Shown one piece after another: positions 40,907 through 49,087 of a stretch of 64,000 nt of DNA (position 1 is the stretch's first letter; every line of letters begins with the position of its first letter). Made by a program: the position numbers and the translations under genes. Source of the DNA: Roseivirga ehrenbergii (GTDB lineage: Bacteria; Bacteroidota; Bacteroidia; Cytophagales; Cyclobacteriaceae); assembly GCF_001593005.1 (NCBI RefSeq), contig NZ_LQZQ01000045.1, positions 310,001 through 374,000 on the forward strand, written 5' to 3'. The notes beneath the pieces were generated by a model. It was given only the letters and a program-made list of their open reading frames with translations, was not told the origin of the DNA and did not search any database.

Positions 40907-40917
40907 ACTCAAAACCG

Positions 40918-43368
40918 ATGTTTAAAAACTATTTTAAAACAACATTAAGGTCATTAAGAAAGAACAAGACTCTTTCCGTAGTGAATATTTTAGGTCTTTC
41001 TATTGGCCTAGCTGCTTCCATATTCATTTTAGAGTATGCTTTTTTTCAGCTAAGTTTCGATAAATATCATAGCAAATCTGACCAAATTTATCGGGTAATA
41101 AATGAGCGTTTTGAAGGCGATCAATTACTTCAGCGAGGTCAGATTACCTACTCGGCCGTTGGGCCGCAAATGGCAGAAGATTATCCAGAAATTCTGAATC
41201 ATACAACTATAAACCCCTTTGTAGAAAATGTATTCCTATATGATAATAAGCCTACGAAAATAGCTTCATCATTTTTAGTTGAGCCCTCTTTTTTCGAAAT
41301 GTTCGATGTAGAGGTGTTGGCAGGAAATCCAGAGACAATGGTGAGTGAGAATTACCAGATTATTTTGACAGAGTCGATGGCAGAGAAGATATTTCAAACT
41401 TCGAATGCCAATTGGACGAGCTACTTGGGTACTGTTTTAGAGATGGGTTCACAGAGGTCTAAATGGCAGCTTTCTGGAATTGTTGCGGACCCTCCAGCTA
41501 ATTCAAGTCTTCAATATGAAGCACTTCTTTCGAGAGTAACACTTTTTAGTCTTTGGGGCGAATCTGCCCGCTTTAGTTGGACTAATTCTGACTATTACCA
41601 TTATGTAGAACTGTCCAAGAATGTTGACTACAGGAGATTTCAAGAGAAGTTCGTTTCTTTCTCAGAGAAGTACTTGAGGGGCGGTGAAGGAACCCAAACG
41701 GTAGAGAAATTTCACCTCCAACCATTGTCAGATGTCCACCTGTATTCAGATTATGAGTATGAAATTCATCAGACATCCGATGGAAGGATGATGTGGATTC
41801 TTATCATCATTGCGGGCTTTATTATGATTATGGCTTGGGTGAATTACGTGAATTTGACTACTTCTAAATCGTTGCAAAGAGCTAAGGAAGTGGGGGTAAG
41901 AAAGGTAGTGGGTGCAAGCCGACCTCAACTCATCAGACAGTACCTTACTGAATCCATCATGCTCAATTTATTGGCTTTCGTATTGGGCATTACCCTTATT
42001 CAAGTCTTTCAAATCCCATTCAATAATTTGATCGGAGAAAGGCTGTCTTTGCTGGAGTTTGCAACCATGGAGATTGGATCACTTTCTATGATTTTTTGGA
42101 TGATCCTAGTTCTATTACTTGGTGCACTAGGCTCGGGCATTTATCCAGCCTTTGTACTCTCTGGGATTAAACCATCCGAAACTCTAAAAGGAGAGTATGG
42201 AAAAAGTACGCAGGGGCGGATTCTGAGAAAGTCCTTAGTCACTTTTCAATTTATTCTTTCCACAGCCTTGATTGCAGGTACTTATCTGGTGATGAAGCAA
42301 ACACAATTCATGAAAAGTCAGGATTTGGGAGTAAATATGGAGCAGGTAATAACTGTGGAAGGACCTTCATTGGCGAATTTCGATACAACTATTGTATCTC
42401 ATATGAATGCCTTTCTAAATGAACTTGAACAAAACGCACATATCATAAAAGCAGGCACCTCTTCGAATGTTTTTGGAGGGCGTATGCCACGAGTTTTTGA
42501 TGTGAGAAGGCTGGGGCAAACGGAAGAACATATGCTTAATCGGCTGGGAGCTAACTATGGATTCTTTGATGTTTACCAAATCAATTTTTTAGCGGGAAGA
42601 CCTTTCCGACCAGAAGATCATAAAGAAGATCCTAGGCTAATTGATGCCGCAATAATAAATGAGAAGGCATTAAAAGTTTTAGGGTTTAAAACTGCGGAAG
42701 AGGCTGTGAATAAAAAACTATTGTTCTTCGGACAAGAGTGGACTATTGTAGGCATAACAGATGATTTTCATCACCGCTCGCTCAAGGAGTCCATCGAGCC
42801 TATGCTAATTCTACCTATTTACTTTGGCTATAGCGACACTTATCAAATCAGGGTGAATGCCGATAATATGTCGCAAACAATAGCATATATTGAGCAAACC
42901 TACAATGAGTTCTATCCAGAAGATGTTTTTGAATATGGTTTTATGGACGCTCGATTCAATAACCTTTATAAGTCTGACGAGCAATTTGGAAAGATTTTCA
43001 ACTTGTTTTCATTGTTGGCGATAGCCATTGCTTGTCTTGGTCTTTTTGGTCTTGTAGGGTATACAGCCGTTCAGCGAACAAAAGAAATAGGAATCAGAAA
43101 AGTGTTGGGGGCTTCCATTGCAGATATTTTACAAATGCTTTCACGGGAGTTTTTATGGCTGATTCTATTGGCCAATTTTATTGGTTTGCCTTTGGTGTAT
43201 TTTGCTGCCCAATCTTGGTTAGAAGGGTATGCTTTCAGAACAAATATTGGTTGGCTTTTCTTTGTATTGCCAGTAGTAACAGTGGCAGTTATTTCATTAG
43301 GAATTGTCATTGGGCAAACCCTCAAAACTGCCCGTATGAACCCCATTAGGTCACTCCGTTACGAATAA
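40918..43368 (+). CDS. FtsX/MacB-type ABC transporter permease 2
   Basis: The 816-residue permease is similar in plan to the preceding one: first helix (SVVNILGLSIGLAASIFILE), MacB-PCD domain, FtsX helices with the conserved ERAKEVGVRKVVGASR-like motif (QRAKEVGVRKVVGAS), second domain, and final FtsX domain with RTKEIGIRKVLGASI and C-terminal NPIRSLRYE. It starts 11 bp after permease 1 and is part of the same transcription unit. The repeat of KEVGVRKV/KEIGIRKV motifs in both halves shows it is a duplicated FtsX protein that can act as a full permease pair. Confidence 0.93.
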   Translation: MFKNYFKTTLRSLRKNKTLSVVNILGLSIGLAASIFILEYAFFQLSFDKYHSKSDQIYRVINERFEGDQLLQRGQITYSAVGPQMAEDYPEILNHTTINPFVENVFLYDNKPTKIASSFLVEPSFFEMFDVEVLAGNPETMVSENYQIILTESMAEKIFQTSNANWTSYLGTVLEMGSQRSKWQLSGIVADPPANSSLQYEALLSRVTLFSLWGESARFSWTNSDYYHYVELSKNVDYRRFQEKFVSFSEKYLRGGEGTQTVEKFHLQPLSDVHLYSDYEYEIHQTSDGRMMWILIIIAGFIMIMAWVNYVNLTTSKSLQRAKEVGVRKVVGASRPQLIRQYLTESIMLNLLAFVLGITLIQVFQIPFNNLIGERLSLLEFATMEIGSLSMIFWMILVLLLGALGSGIYPAFVLSGIKPSETLKGEYGKSTQGRILRKSLVTFQFILSTALIAGTYLVMKQTQFMKSQDLGVNMEQVITVEGPSLANFDTTIVSHMNAFLNELEQNAHIIKAGTSSNVFGGRMPRVFDVRRLGQTEEHMLNRLGANYGFFDVYQINFLAGRPFRPEDHKEDPRLIDAAIINEKALKVLGFKTAEEAVNKKLLFFGQEWTIVGITDDFHHRSLKESIEPMLILPIYFGYSDTYQIRVNADNMSQTIAYIEQTYNEFYPEDVFEYGFMDARFNNLYKSDEQFGKIFNLFSLLAIAIACLGLFGLVGYTAVQRTKEIGIRKVLGASIADILQMLSREFLWLILLANFIGLPLVYFAAQSWLEGYAFRTNIGWLFFVLPVVTVAVISLGIVIGQTLKTARMNPIRSLRYE

Positions 43369-43404
43369 ACTCAAACAACATTATTACATATAAAAGTTAT
43401 TACC

Positions 43405-45846
43405 ATGTTCAGAAACAACCTAATTGTTGCCATCAGAAATATAAAGAAGAGAAAGTCTTTTGCCATTATAAACATCTTTGGTCTTACCGTGGGCATGACT
43501 GTCTGTTTTCTGATTCTGACTTACGCGAGGTTCGAAATGAGCTATGATCGATTTCATCCTCAAGCGAAAGATATCTATAGAGTAACAGTTGATTTATATG
43601 CAGAAGGTACTTTTCAAACTGCCGATGCACAATGCTACCCTGCCGTAGGCCCAATGGCGATTGAGGATTTTCCAGAGATAGAAGAATTTGCTATGGCGCG
43701 CCATATTGGTCGTTTTTTGTTTAAAAATGAAGAAAAGGCCTTTAATGAAGATCGAGTATACTTTGCTAATCCTGGTTGGTTAACTGTTTTTGATTGGGGA
43801 ATGACTCAAGGCGATAGCGCTTCGGCATTGAATGAGGTGGCTAAAATTGTAATAACTGAAAGTGTTGCGGAAAAATATTTTGGAGATGAAAACCCAATGG
43901 GCAAAATTTTAACAGCAGTACCTGGAGGGGCCGAAATTCCCATGCAGGTGACTGGTGTGGTTAAAGATGTTCCAGAAAACGCCCACCTTAAATTTGATAT
44001 CCTAATCGCTTACCAAACCGGTGTTCAATACCTGAAGTGGGATTACAATAACTGGAATGGAAATAATGAATTCATGTATTTGAAAACGAATGGAGTAAAA
44101 CTCGATAATGCTTTTGCAGAACGTTTTAATAAGAATTTTTTAGCCAAAACAGAAGAAGACAGGACCGAGAAACTCGTTATTCAGCCCTTAACAGATATCC
44201 ACCTTCATTCAGACAAAACCTTTGAAGCCGATGTGAACGGAAGCCAAGCAACTGTCAACATCTTATTGGTTGTGGCTTTATTTGTATTGGTGATTGCTTG
44301 GGTAAACTATATTAACCTATCCACTGCAAAGGCTTTAGAAAGGGGTAAAGAAGTAGGAGTAAGGAAGGTTTTAGGGTCTAATAAGGGGGCTTTATTAAGT
44401 CAGTTTTTGACAGAATCTTTCCTCATTAACTTTTTGTCCTTGATACTTACACTGACTCTGATTCAAGGCGTTTTGCCTTTCTTTAATCAGTTCTCCGGCC
44501 TGAGCTTAAGCTTCAATGTGTTTTCAGACCTAGCGCTTTTTGGATTTGTGATGGGGCTACTTTTTATGGGTACACTGGCTTCTGGCGTTTACCCAGCTTT
44601 GGTGATATCGAACTATAAACCGCTTGAAGTTTTAAAAGGCAGTCTTGCAAGTTCCAAAAAGGGAGTGTTACTCAGAAAGGGACTGGTAGTATTTCAGTTT
44701 ATGATTACTATGGTGCTTTTGGCAGGAACCATGGTGATTTATGCTCAGGTGCAAGAAATGCGAGACCAAAAGTTGGGAGTAAATATTGATCAGACCGTGG
44801 TAGTTCGGTCGCCATTGCTGGCGGATGCTCACGAAACCCAATTGCACAAACGTAAGGCATTCAAAACCGAACTAAAGAAGTTACCACAGATAACCAATGT
44901 GGCTTATTCCGAGACTTTATTTGGCCAAGGTACCGTTGAAATGAATACTGGAACGGGTGTTTACGCGCAAGGCCATGAAGAAGGCAAAAGCAATGTATAC
45001 TTCTTTTATAGAGTGGATGCTGAGTTTGTACCAACATTTGGTTTTAAGGTACTTGCTGGAAGAACTTTCGACAATGATAGAGATATTTCCGCGAGTGAGG
45101 ACTTAACCTCTATAATGGTGAATGAAACCGCCAGAAGAATGTTAGGCTTTAATTCAAATGAAGAAGCAATAGGGGCAAAGGTCCATTTCTGGGGTAATGA
45201 AGTTAAGGTGTTGGGCGTGTTTAACGATTACAATCATCATTCATTGAAAACAAGTGTTGATCCTACCATTTTTTGGTTCGATAAGGAAGGAGACAATGGT
45301 AATTATGCTTCTGTAAAATTGAATGCAGAAAATTCAGGAGGATCATATAAAGAGATGGTGGCTAAGATTGAAAGTGCGTATCGAACTGTTTATCCGAATA
45401 GTGATTTCGATTACTTCTTTCTGGATGAGAAATTTAACGAGCAATACAAAGCAGATCAACAGTTTGGAGCCGTTTTCGGGGTTTTTGCTTCCATCACAGT
45501 CTTTGTGTCAATACTAGGATTATTCGGTTTAGTGCTTTACGAGGTACAGCAGAAAATAAAAGAGATTGGTATTAGAAAGGTTCTGGGGGCAAACGTTTCT
45601 AGCATCATACAAATGCTGTCTACAAACTTTATGAAGCTAATTCTTCTTTCCGTAATAATCGCCCTACCAATCGCATATTTGGGTGCTGAAAAATGGCTTC
45701 AAACTTTCTCTTATCAAATTGATTTGGCTTGGTATATCTTTGCTATACCGGCAGTTTTAATCCTTGGCGTTGCTTTTTTAACGGTAGTTTTCCAGGCCAT
45801 TAAAGTAGCCAGGCGAAACCCAATAGAGGCATTGCGATACGAGTAA
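43405..45846 (+). CDS. FtsX/MacB-type ABC transporter permease 3
   Basis: The 813-residue protein has a first helix (AIINIFGLTVGMTVCFLIL), MacB-PCD domain, FtsX helices with ERGKEVGVRKVLGSNKG, second periplasmic domain, and last FtsX domain with QQKIKEIGIRKVLGANV and C-terminal NPIEALRYE. It is closest to permease 2 in plan. It starts 36 bp after permease 2 and is followed by a hairpin at 45862. Substrate and ATPase partner are unknown. Confidence 0.93.
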   Translation: MFRNNLIVAIRNIKKRKSFAIINIFGLTVGMTVCFLILTYARFEMSYDRFHPQAKDIYRVTVDLYAEGTFQTADAQCYPAVGPMAIEDFPEIEEFAMARHIGRFLFKNEEKAFNEDRVYFANPGWLTVFDWGMTQGDSASALNEVAKIVITESVAEKYFGDENPMGKILTAVPGGAEIPMQVTGVVKDVPENAHLKFDILIAYQTGVQYLKWDYNNWNGNNEFMYLKTNGVKLDNAFAERFNKNFLAKTEEDRTEKLVIQPLTDIHLHSDKTFEADVNGSQATVNILLVVALFVLVIAWVNYINLSTAKALERGKEVGVRKVLGSNKGALLSQFLTESFLINFLSLILTLTLIQGVLPFFNQFSGLSLSFNVFSDLALFGFVMGLLFMGTLASGVYPALVISNYKPLEVLKGSLASSKKGVLLRKGLVVFQFMITMVLLAGTMVIYAQVQEMRDQKLGVNIDQTVVVRSPLLADAHETQLHKRKAFKTELKKLPQITNVAYSETLFGQGTVEMNTGTGVYAQGHEEGKSNVYFFYRVDAEFVPTFGFKVLAGRTFDNDRDISASEDLTSIMVNETARRMLGFNSNEEAIGAKVHFWGNEVKVLGVFNDYNHHSLKTSVDPTIFWFDKEGDNGNYASVKLNAENSGGSYKEMVAKIESAYRTVYPNSDFDYFFLDEKFNEQYKADQQFGAVFGVFASITVFVSILGLFGLVLYEVQQKIKEIGIRKVLGANVSSIIQMLSTNFMKLILLSVIIALPIAYLGAEKWLQTFSYQIDLAWYIFAIPAVLILGVAFLTVVFQAIKVARRNPIEALRYE

Positions 45847-45861
45847 AAGTGTTTATTCAAA

Positions 45862-45893
45862 AACCTAGGCTTAGGCAGTTTTATCCCTAGGTT
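45862..45893 (+). terminator. Hairpin after the permease cluster
   Basis: AACCTAGG and CCTAGGTT form a perfect 8-bp stem around a 16-nt loop 16 bp after the last permease stop. The T tract is weak (ATATTTA), so termination may be partial. Confidence 0.45.
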
Positions 45894-45967
45894 ATATTTA
45901 ACTCTAATCTTTCTATTCGAAAAATCTTCTGGATTTATATGATAAATTTCGGCCTAGATAGAATGAG

Positions 45968-46246
45968 ATGGATATATATGAATCAATGGGTTTACTAGGA
46001 GCAATTTTGAGTAGCCTGACTTTTTTACCTCAAGTTATTCGCACATGGAAAATTAAAAGTGCGGAAGATTTGAGTATGGGAATGCTCATTATTGTTTTTT
46101 GCAGCACTATTGTTTGGCTTATTTATGGTTTTGCTTTGTGGCTGATTCCAGTAATTATTGCCAACTCAGCAATATTCGTTCTGAGCCTTACCCTAATTTA
46201 CTTTAAGGTTTCTTTTAAAAAGAGAAAAGCAATTAAAACAGCATAG
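45968..46246 (+). CDS. SemiSWEET-type sugar transporter (PQ-loop)
   Basis: The 92-residue protein has three membrane helices and the PQ-loop (LSSLTFLPQVIRTWKIKSAE) that defines SemiSWEETs/MtN3-slv proteins. The dimer transports sugars or similar small molecules across the inner membrane. The charged tail (FKKRKAIK) is typical. It stands alone between the permease cluster and the Gly-rich exported protein, with a terminator after it. Substrate unknown. Confidence 0.92.
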   Translation: MDIYESMGLLGAILSSLTFLPQVIRTWKIKSAEDLSMGMLIIVFCSTIVWLIYGFALWLIPVIIANSAIFVLSLTLIYFKVSFKKRKAIKTA

Positions 46247-46268
46247 TGCTTTCATTGTTGAGCATAAA

Positions 46269-46299
46269 AAAACCCGATACCATTTAGATAACGGGTTTA
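46269..46299. terminator. Bidirectional intrinsic terminator
   Basis: AAACCCG / CGGGTTT arms with further ATA pairing around CCATTTAG lie between convergent genes. There are A residues before it and a short T/A run after. Confidence 0.75.
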
Positions 46300-46319
46300 T
46301 AACCACTTAAAAACAAACT

Positions 46320-46745
46320 CTATTCTTGTCCGCCTCGGCCACCGCCACCGCCTCTTCTTCCTTGAGGTTGAGGATTTTCTTTCTTCCAAGTTTCATATGC
46401 AGTCCATTGAGTTGCACTGAATATCTTCTTTAATTCTATGTCTTGCTCTTCTTGCATTTTAGTCATTGCAGCTGTCATAGCTTCACGATCCATAGTGCCG
46501 CTACTTCTTAGTTCAGTCATTTTTGCTGTTTGCTTTTCTGAAGAAGCTATAAGAAGATCGTAAACTTTTGTACGTTGTTCATCAGACAGACCAAATTTTT
46601 CTTGCCATGTGTCTGCTGTGGTTTTAGCTTGAACTTTAGGGTCAGGTCGTTGTCCACCTTGTCCTTGTCCGCCACCACGTTGAGCGAATGCTGTTGCTGC
46701 TACAGCAAAGAATATCGCCACAATTAATAGAGTTCTTTTTCTCAT
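46320..46745 (-). CDS. Small exported protein with Gly-rich termini (Spy/CpxP-like)
   Basis: The start is set at ATG 46745 (MRKRTLLIVAIFFA), which gives a signal peptide cleaved after AFAQ; a longer frame adds nine codons. The mature protein of about 120 residues has a Gly-rich N-terminus (RGGGQGQGGQRPD), a helical core (LSDEQRTKVYDLLIASSEKQ, AMTAAMTKMQEEQDIELKKI) that resembles the Spy/CpxP/DUF4890-like fold with an LTxxQ-like FSATQWTAYE, and a second Gly/Arg-rich tail. It is probably a periplasmic chaperone-like or stress protein; the role is inferred. Confidence 0.8.
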   Translation of the reverse strand: MRKRTLLIVAIFFAVAATAFAQRGGGQGQGGQRPDPKVQAKTTADTWQEKFGLSDEQRTKVYDLLIASSEKQTAKMTELRSSGTMDREAMTAAMTKMQEEQDIELKKIFSATQWTAYETWKKENPQPQGRRGGGGGRGGQE

Positions 46746-46847
46746 TTTGATTTTGTTTTGGGCATTTGACATACAAAGTTAAAAATGGTTTAATCTAACC
46801 TTGGCTTTTACATTAGGGGTTGCAAACGGTTTTGAATCGCAGTTTTC

Positions 46848-47756
46848 TTATTTGAAGTCAACTTCACTATCCCTGATATTTCTTTCATAAAGCATATGCA
46901 TTATGCCATCTTTCAAACCTACATCGGGCACCAATATTTTTCGGCACTTTGCCGACTTCATTACATGCATATAAATATGTGAGGCAGGAATGATTACATC
47001 GGCCCTATCGGGGTTAAGTTGAAGCTTATGAATTCTTTCTTCTAAAGTAAAGCCCGCTACATAAGATTGGACGTCCAATACTTCTTTTAATGTTAAAATA
47101 CGATCGATTTTACGCTTATTCGCCAATTCGTAGGTTTTGTTGATGTTTCCCCCCGTACCAATGGCCGTAATTATTTTATACTTACCAATTACATTGGCTT
47201 TCACCCAATTGTCTATTTTTTCAAGAATATCAGAAGTGCCCAACTGTTCAATACTTCTTACAGATCCGACTTTAAAAGATTGAGAAGCCACTTTCTTTCC
47301 ATTGGAAATTAAGTTGAGTTCAGTACTACCGCCACCCACATCAATATGTAGGTAATTCTCATTATCGAGCTTTTTAAGAACTACCTTATTAATGAGCTCG
47401 GCCTCCGCATCTCCACTAATGATTCTGATTTTAAGCCCTAAAAGTTGGTTAACTTTCTCGGCTAGCTTGTAGCCATTTTCTGCTTCTCGCATGGCTGAGG
47501 TGGCACAAGCATAATAATCTTCTACTTCATATAAGTCGATCAGAAGTTTAAAAGCGTGCATCAGCCTCAAGAATTTATCTTCCTTTTCTGGTCCAATTTT
47601 TTTGAGGGTAAAAACATCTTGCCCCAATCTTAAAGGAAACCTCACATATTCGAGTTTTTTAAAGATGTGCTGACCCTCATAACTCAACACATTAGTGACT
47701 TGAAACCTTATGGCATTCGAACCAATATCAATTGCTGCTAATCTTAGACTACTCAT
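46848..47756 (-). CDS. Exopolyphosphatase / guanosine pentaphosphatase family protein
   Basis: The 302-residue Ppx/GppA-family protein begins with the ASKHA phosphate-1 motif AAIDIGSNAIRFQV, then LIDVGGG-type phosphate-2 (HIDVGGGSTELNLI) and an ATSAMREAENG motif. It hydrolyses polyphosphate or pppGpp; short single-domain forms of this length usually act on polyphosphate or pppGpp without the HD domain. It is divergent from the met operon. Confidence 0.93.
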   Translation of the reverse strand: MSSLRLAAIDIGSNAIRFQVTNVLSYEGQHIFKKLEYVRFPLRLGQDVFTLKKIGPEKEDKFLRLMHAFKLLIDLYEVEDYYACATSAMREAENGYKLAEKVNQLLGLKIRIISGDAEAELINKVVLKKLDNENYLHIDVGGGSTELNLISNGKKVASQSFKVGSVRSIEQLGTSDILEKIDNWVKANVIGKYKIITAIGTGGNINKTYELANKRKIDRILTLKEVLDVQSYVAGFTLEERIHKLQLNPDRADVIIPASHIYMHVMKSAKCRKILVPDVGLKDGIMHMLYERNIRDSEVDFK

Positions 47757-47894
47757 AGATGGGCATTAAATTAGAGAATATTCTTGTTACAAGGTGCATT
47801 CAAGCGATTTTTATAAAAAACGGAACAATAGATTTTTCTGAAATATTTAGATCAAGCAGCTTCGGTTTAATCTTTATTTACTTTCTTTGCATCA

Positions 47895-48027
47895 CTTATC
47901 AAGAAAGACTGAGGGACTAGGCCCTGTGACGTCTTAGCAACCTGTAAAAGCTGGTGCTAATTCCTAGCCTCGAATTTATTCGAGGAAAAGATGAGCCTGC
48001 AAAACTCTCCCTGCCTTTCTTGATGAG
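47895..48027 (+). ncRNA. SAM-I (S-box) riboswitch
   Basis: The conserved elements are in order: CTTATCAAGAAAG, GAGGGACTAGGCCCTGTGA, TTAGCAACC, then the variable P3/P4 stems (CCTCGAATTTATTCGAGG hairpin) and the P1 closing arm. P1 is a perfect 9-bp stem (TCAAGAAAG 47899-47907; CTTTCTTGA 48015-48023). It lies 8 bp upstream of the first metH gene, so SAM binding is expected to lower translation or transcription of the met operon. No separate terminator hairpin is seen, which suggests control of translation initiation. Confidence 0.95.
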
Positions 48028-48035
48028 CATTCTAA

Positions 48036-49058
48036 ATGCAAATTATGTCAAGAAATATTAAGGAAATTCTCAAAGAACGAATCTTGGTTTTGGATGGTGC
48101 AATGGGCACTATGATTCAAAGGCACCCTTTAGAGGAAGAAGATTTTAAAGGAGATAGATTCAAAGATCATCCACATTCTTTAAAGGGGAATAATGACCTG
48201 CTTTCCATCACCCGACCAGAAATCATTAAAGATATCCATCTCCAATATTTTTTAGCGGGTGCTGATATTGTAGAAACAAATACCTTCAGTGGTACTACAA
48301 TCGCTCAAGCAGACTATCATTTGGAAGATGCGGTGTATGAAATCAACTTTGAGTCGGCCAAAATTGCCAGAGAAGTAGCTGATGAAATTACAGCGCAAGA
48401 ACCCCATAAGCCTCGCTTTGTAGCAGGCTCCATAGGGCCTACAAACAGAACCGCTTCTTTATCTCCAGATGTAAATGATCCTGGTTTTAGGGCCATTACT
48501 TTCGATGAATTAGTTCAAGCCTATAAAGAACAAGTAATTGCGCTTACTGATGGTGGTGTAGATTTACTATTAGTCGAGACGGTGTTCGATACGCTGAATG
48601 CTAAGGCTGCACTTTTTGCGATTGAAGAAGTTTCTCAAGAAAAGGGAAAAGAATGGCCGATCATGGTTTCAGGAACGATTACCGATGCCAGTGGCAGAAC
48701 GCTCTCCGGACAAACCACTCAGGCTTTTTTAATTTCAGTTTCTCATATTCCTTTGCTCTCAATCGGACTTAACTGCGCTTTAGGAGCCAAACAACTTCGT
48801 CCATATTTAGAAACGCTTTCAGAAAAGGCTAATTTTTTTACCAGTGCGCATCCCAATGCTGGTTTACCAAATGAATTCGGTCAATATGATGAATCGCCAG
48901 AGGAAATGGCAGAGCAGATAGAAGACTTCCTTTCTAGCAATTTCTTGAACATTGTAGGGGGCTGTTGTGGTACCACGCCAGAACATATTAAGGCTATTGC
49001 TGAAGTGGCTGCCAAGTATCAGCCGCGAAGTTTGGAACGTCAAGTAATTCAAGATTAA
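48036..49058 (+). CDS. metH: Methionine synthase, homocysteine-binding half (split MetH)
   Basis: The 340-residue protein is the homocysteine S-methyltransferase domain only. It has [41 protein letters not shown], and the zinc cysteines in IGLNCALGA and the [11 protein letters not shown] motif. It must work with the second half encoded 29 bp downstream. Two starts are possible, ATG 48036 and ATG 48045 (MSRNIKEIL). The SAM-I riboswitch immediately upstream controls it. Splitting of MetH into two genes is known in Bacteroidota. Confidence 0.95.
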   Translation: MQIMSRNIKEILKERILVLDGAMGTMIQRHPLEEEDFKGDRFKDHPHSLKGNNDLLSITRPEIIKDIHLQYFLAGADIVETNTFSGTTIAQADYHLEDAVYEINFESAKIAREVADEITAQEPHKPRFVAGSIGPTNRTASLSPDVNDPGFRAITFDELVQAYKEQVIALTDGGVDLLLVETVFDTLNAKAALFAIEEVSQEKGKEWPIMVSGTITDASGRTLSGQTTQAFLISVSHIPLLSIGLNCALGAKQLRPYLETLSEKANFFTSAHPNAGLPNEFGQYDESPEEMAEQIEDFLSSNFLNIVGGCCGTTPEHIKAIAEVAAKYQPRSLERQVIQD

Positions 49059-49087
49059 TCCAATCAACGACTATTGACTTACATAAT

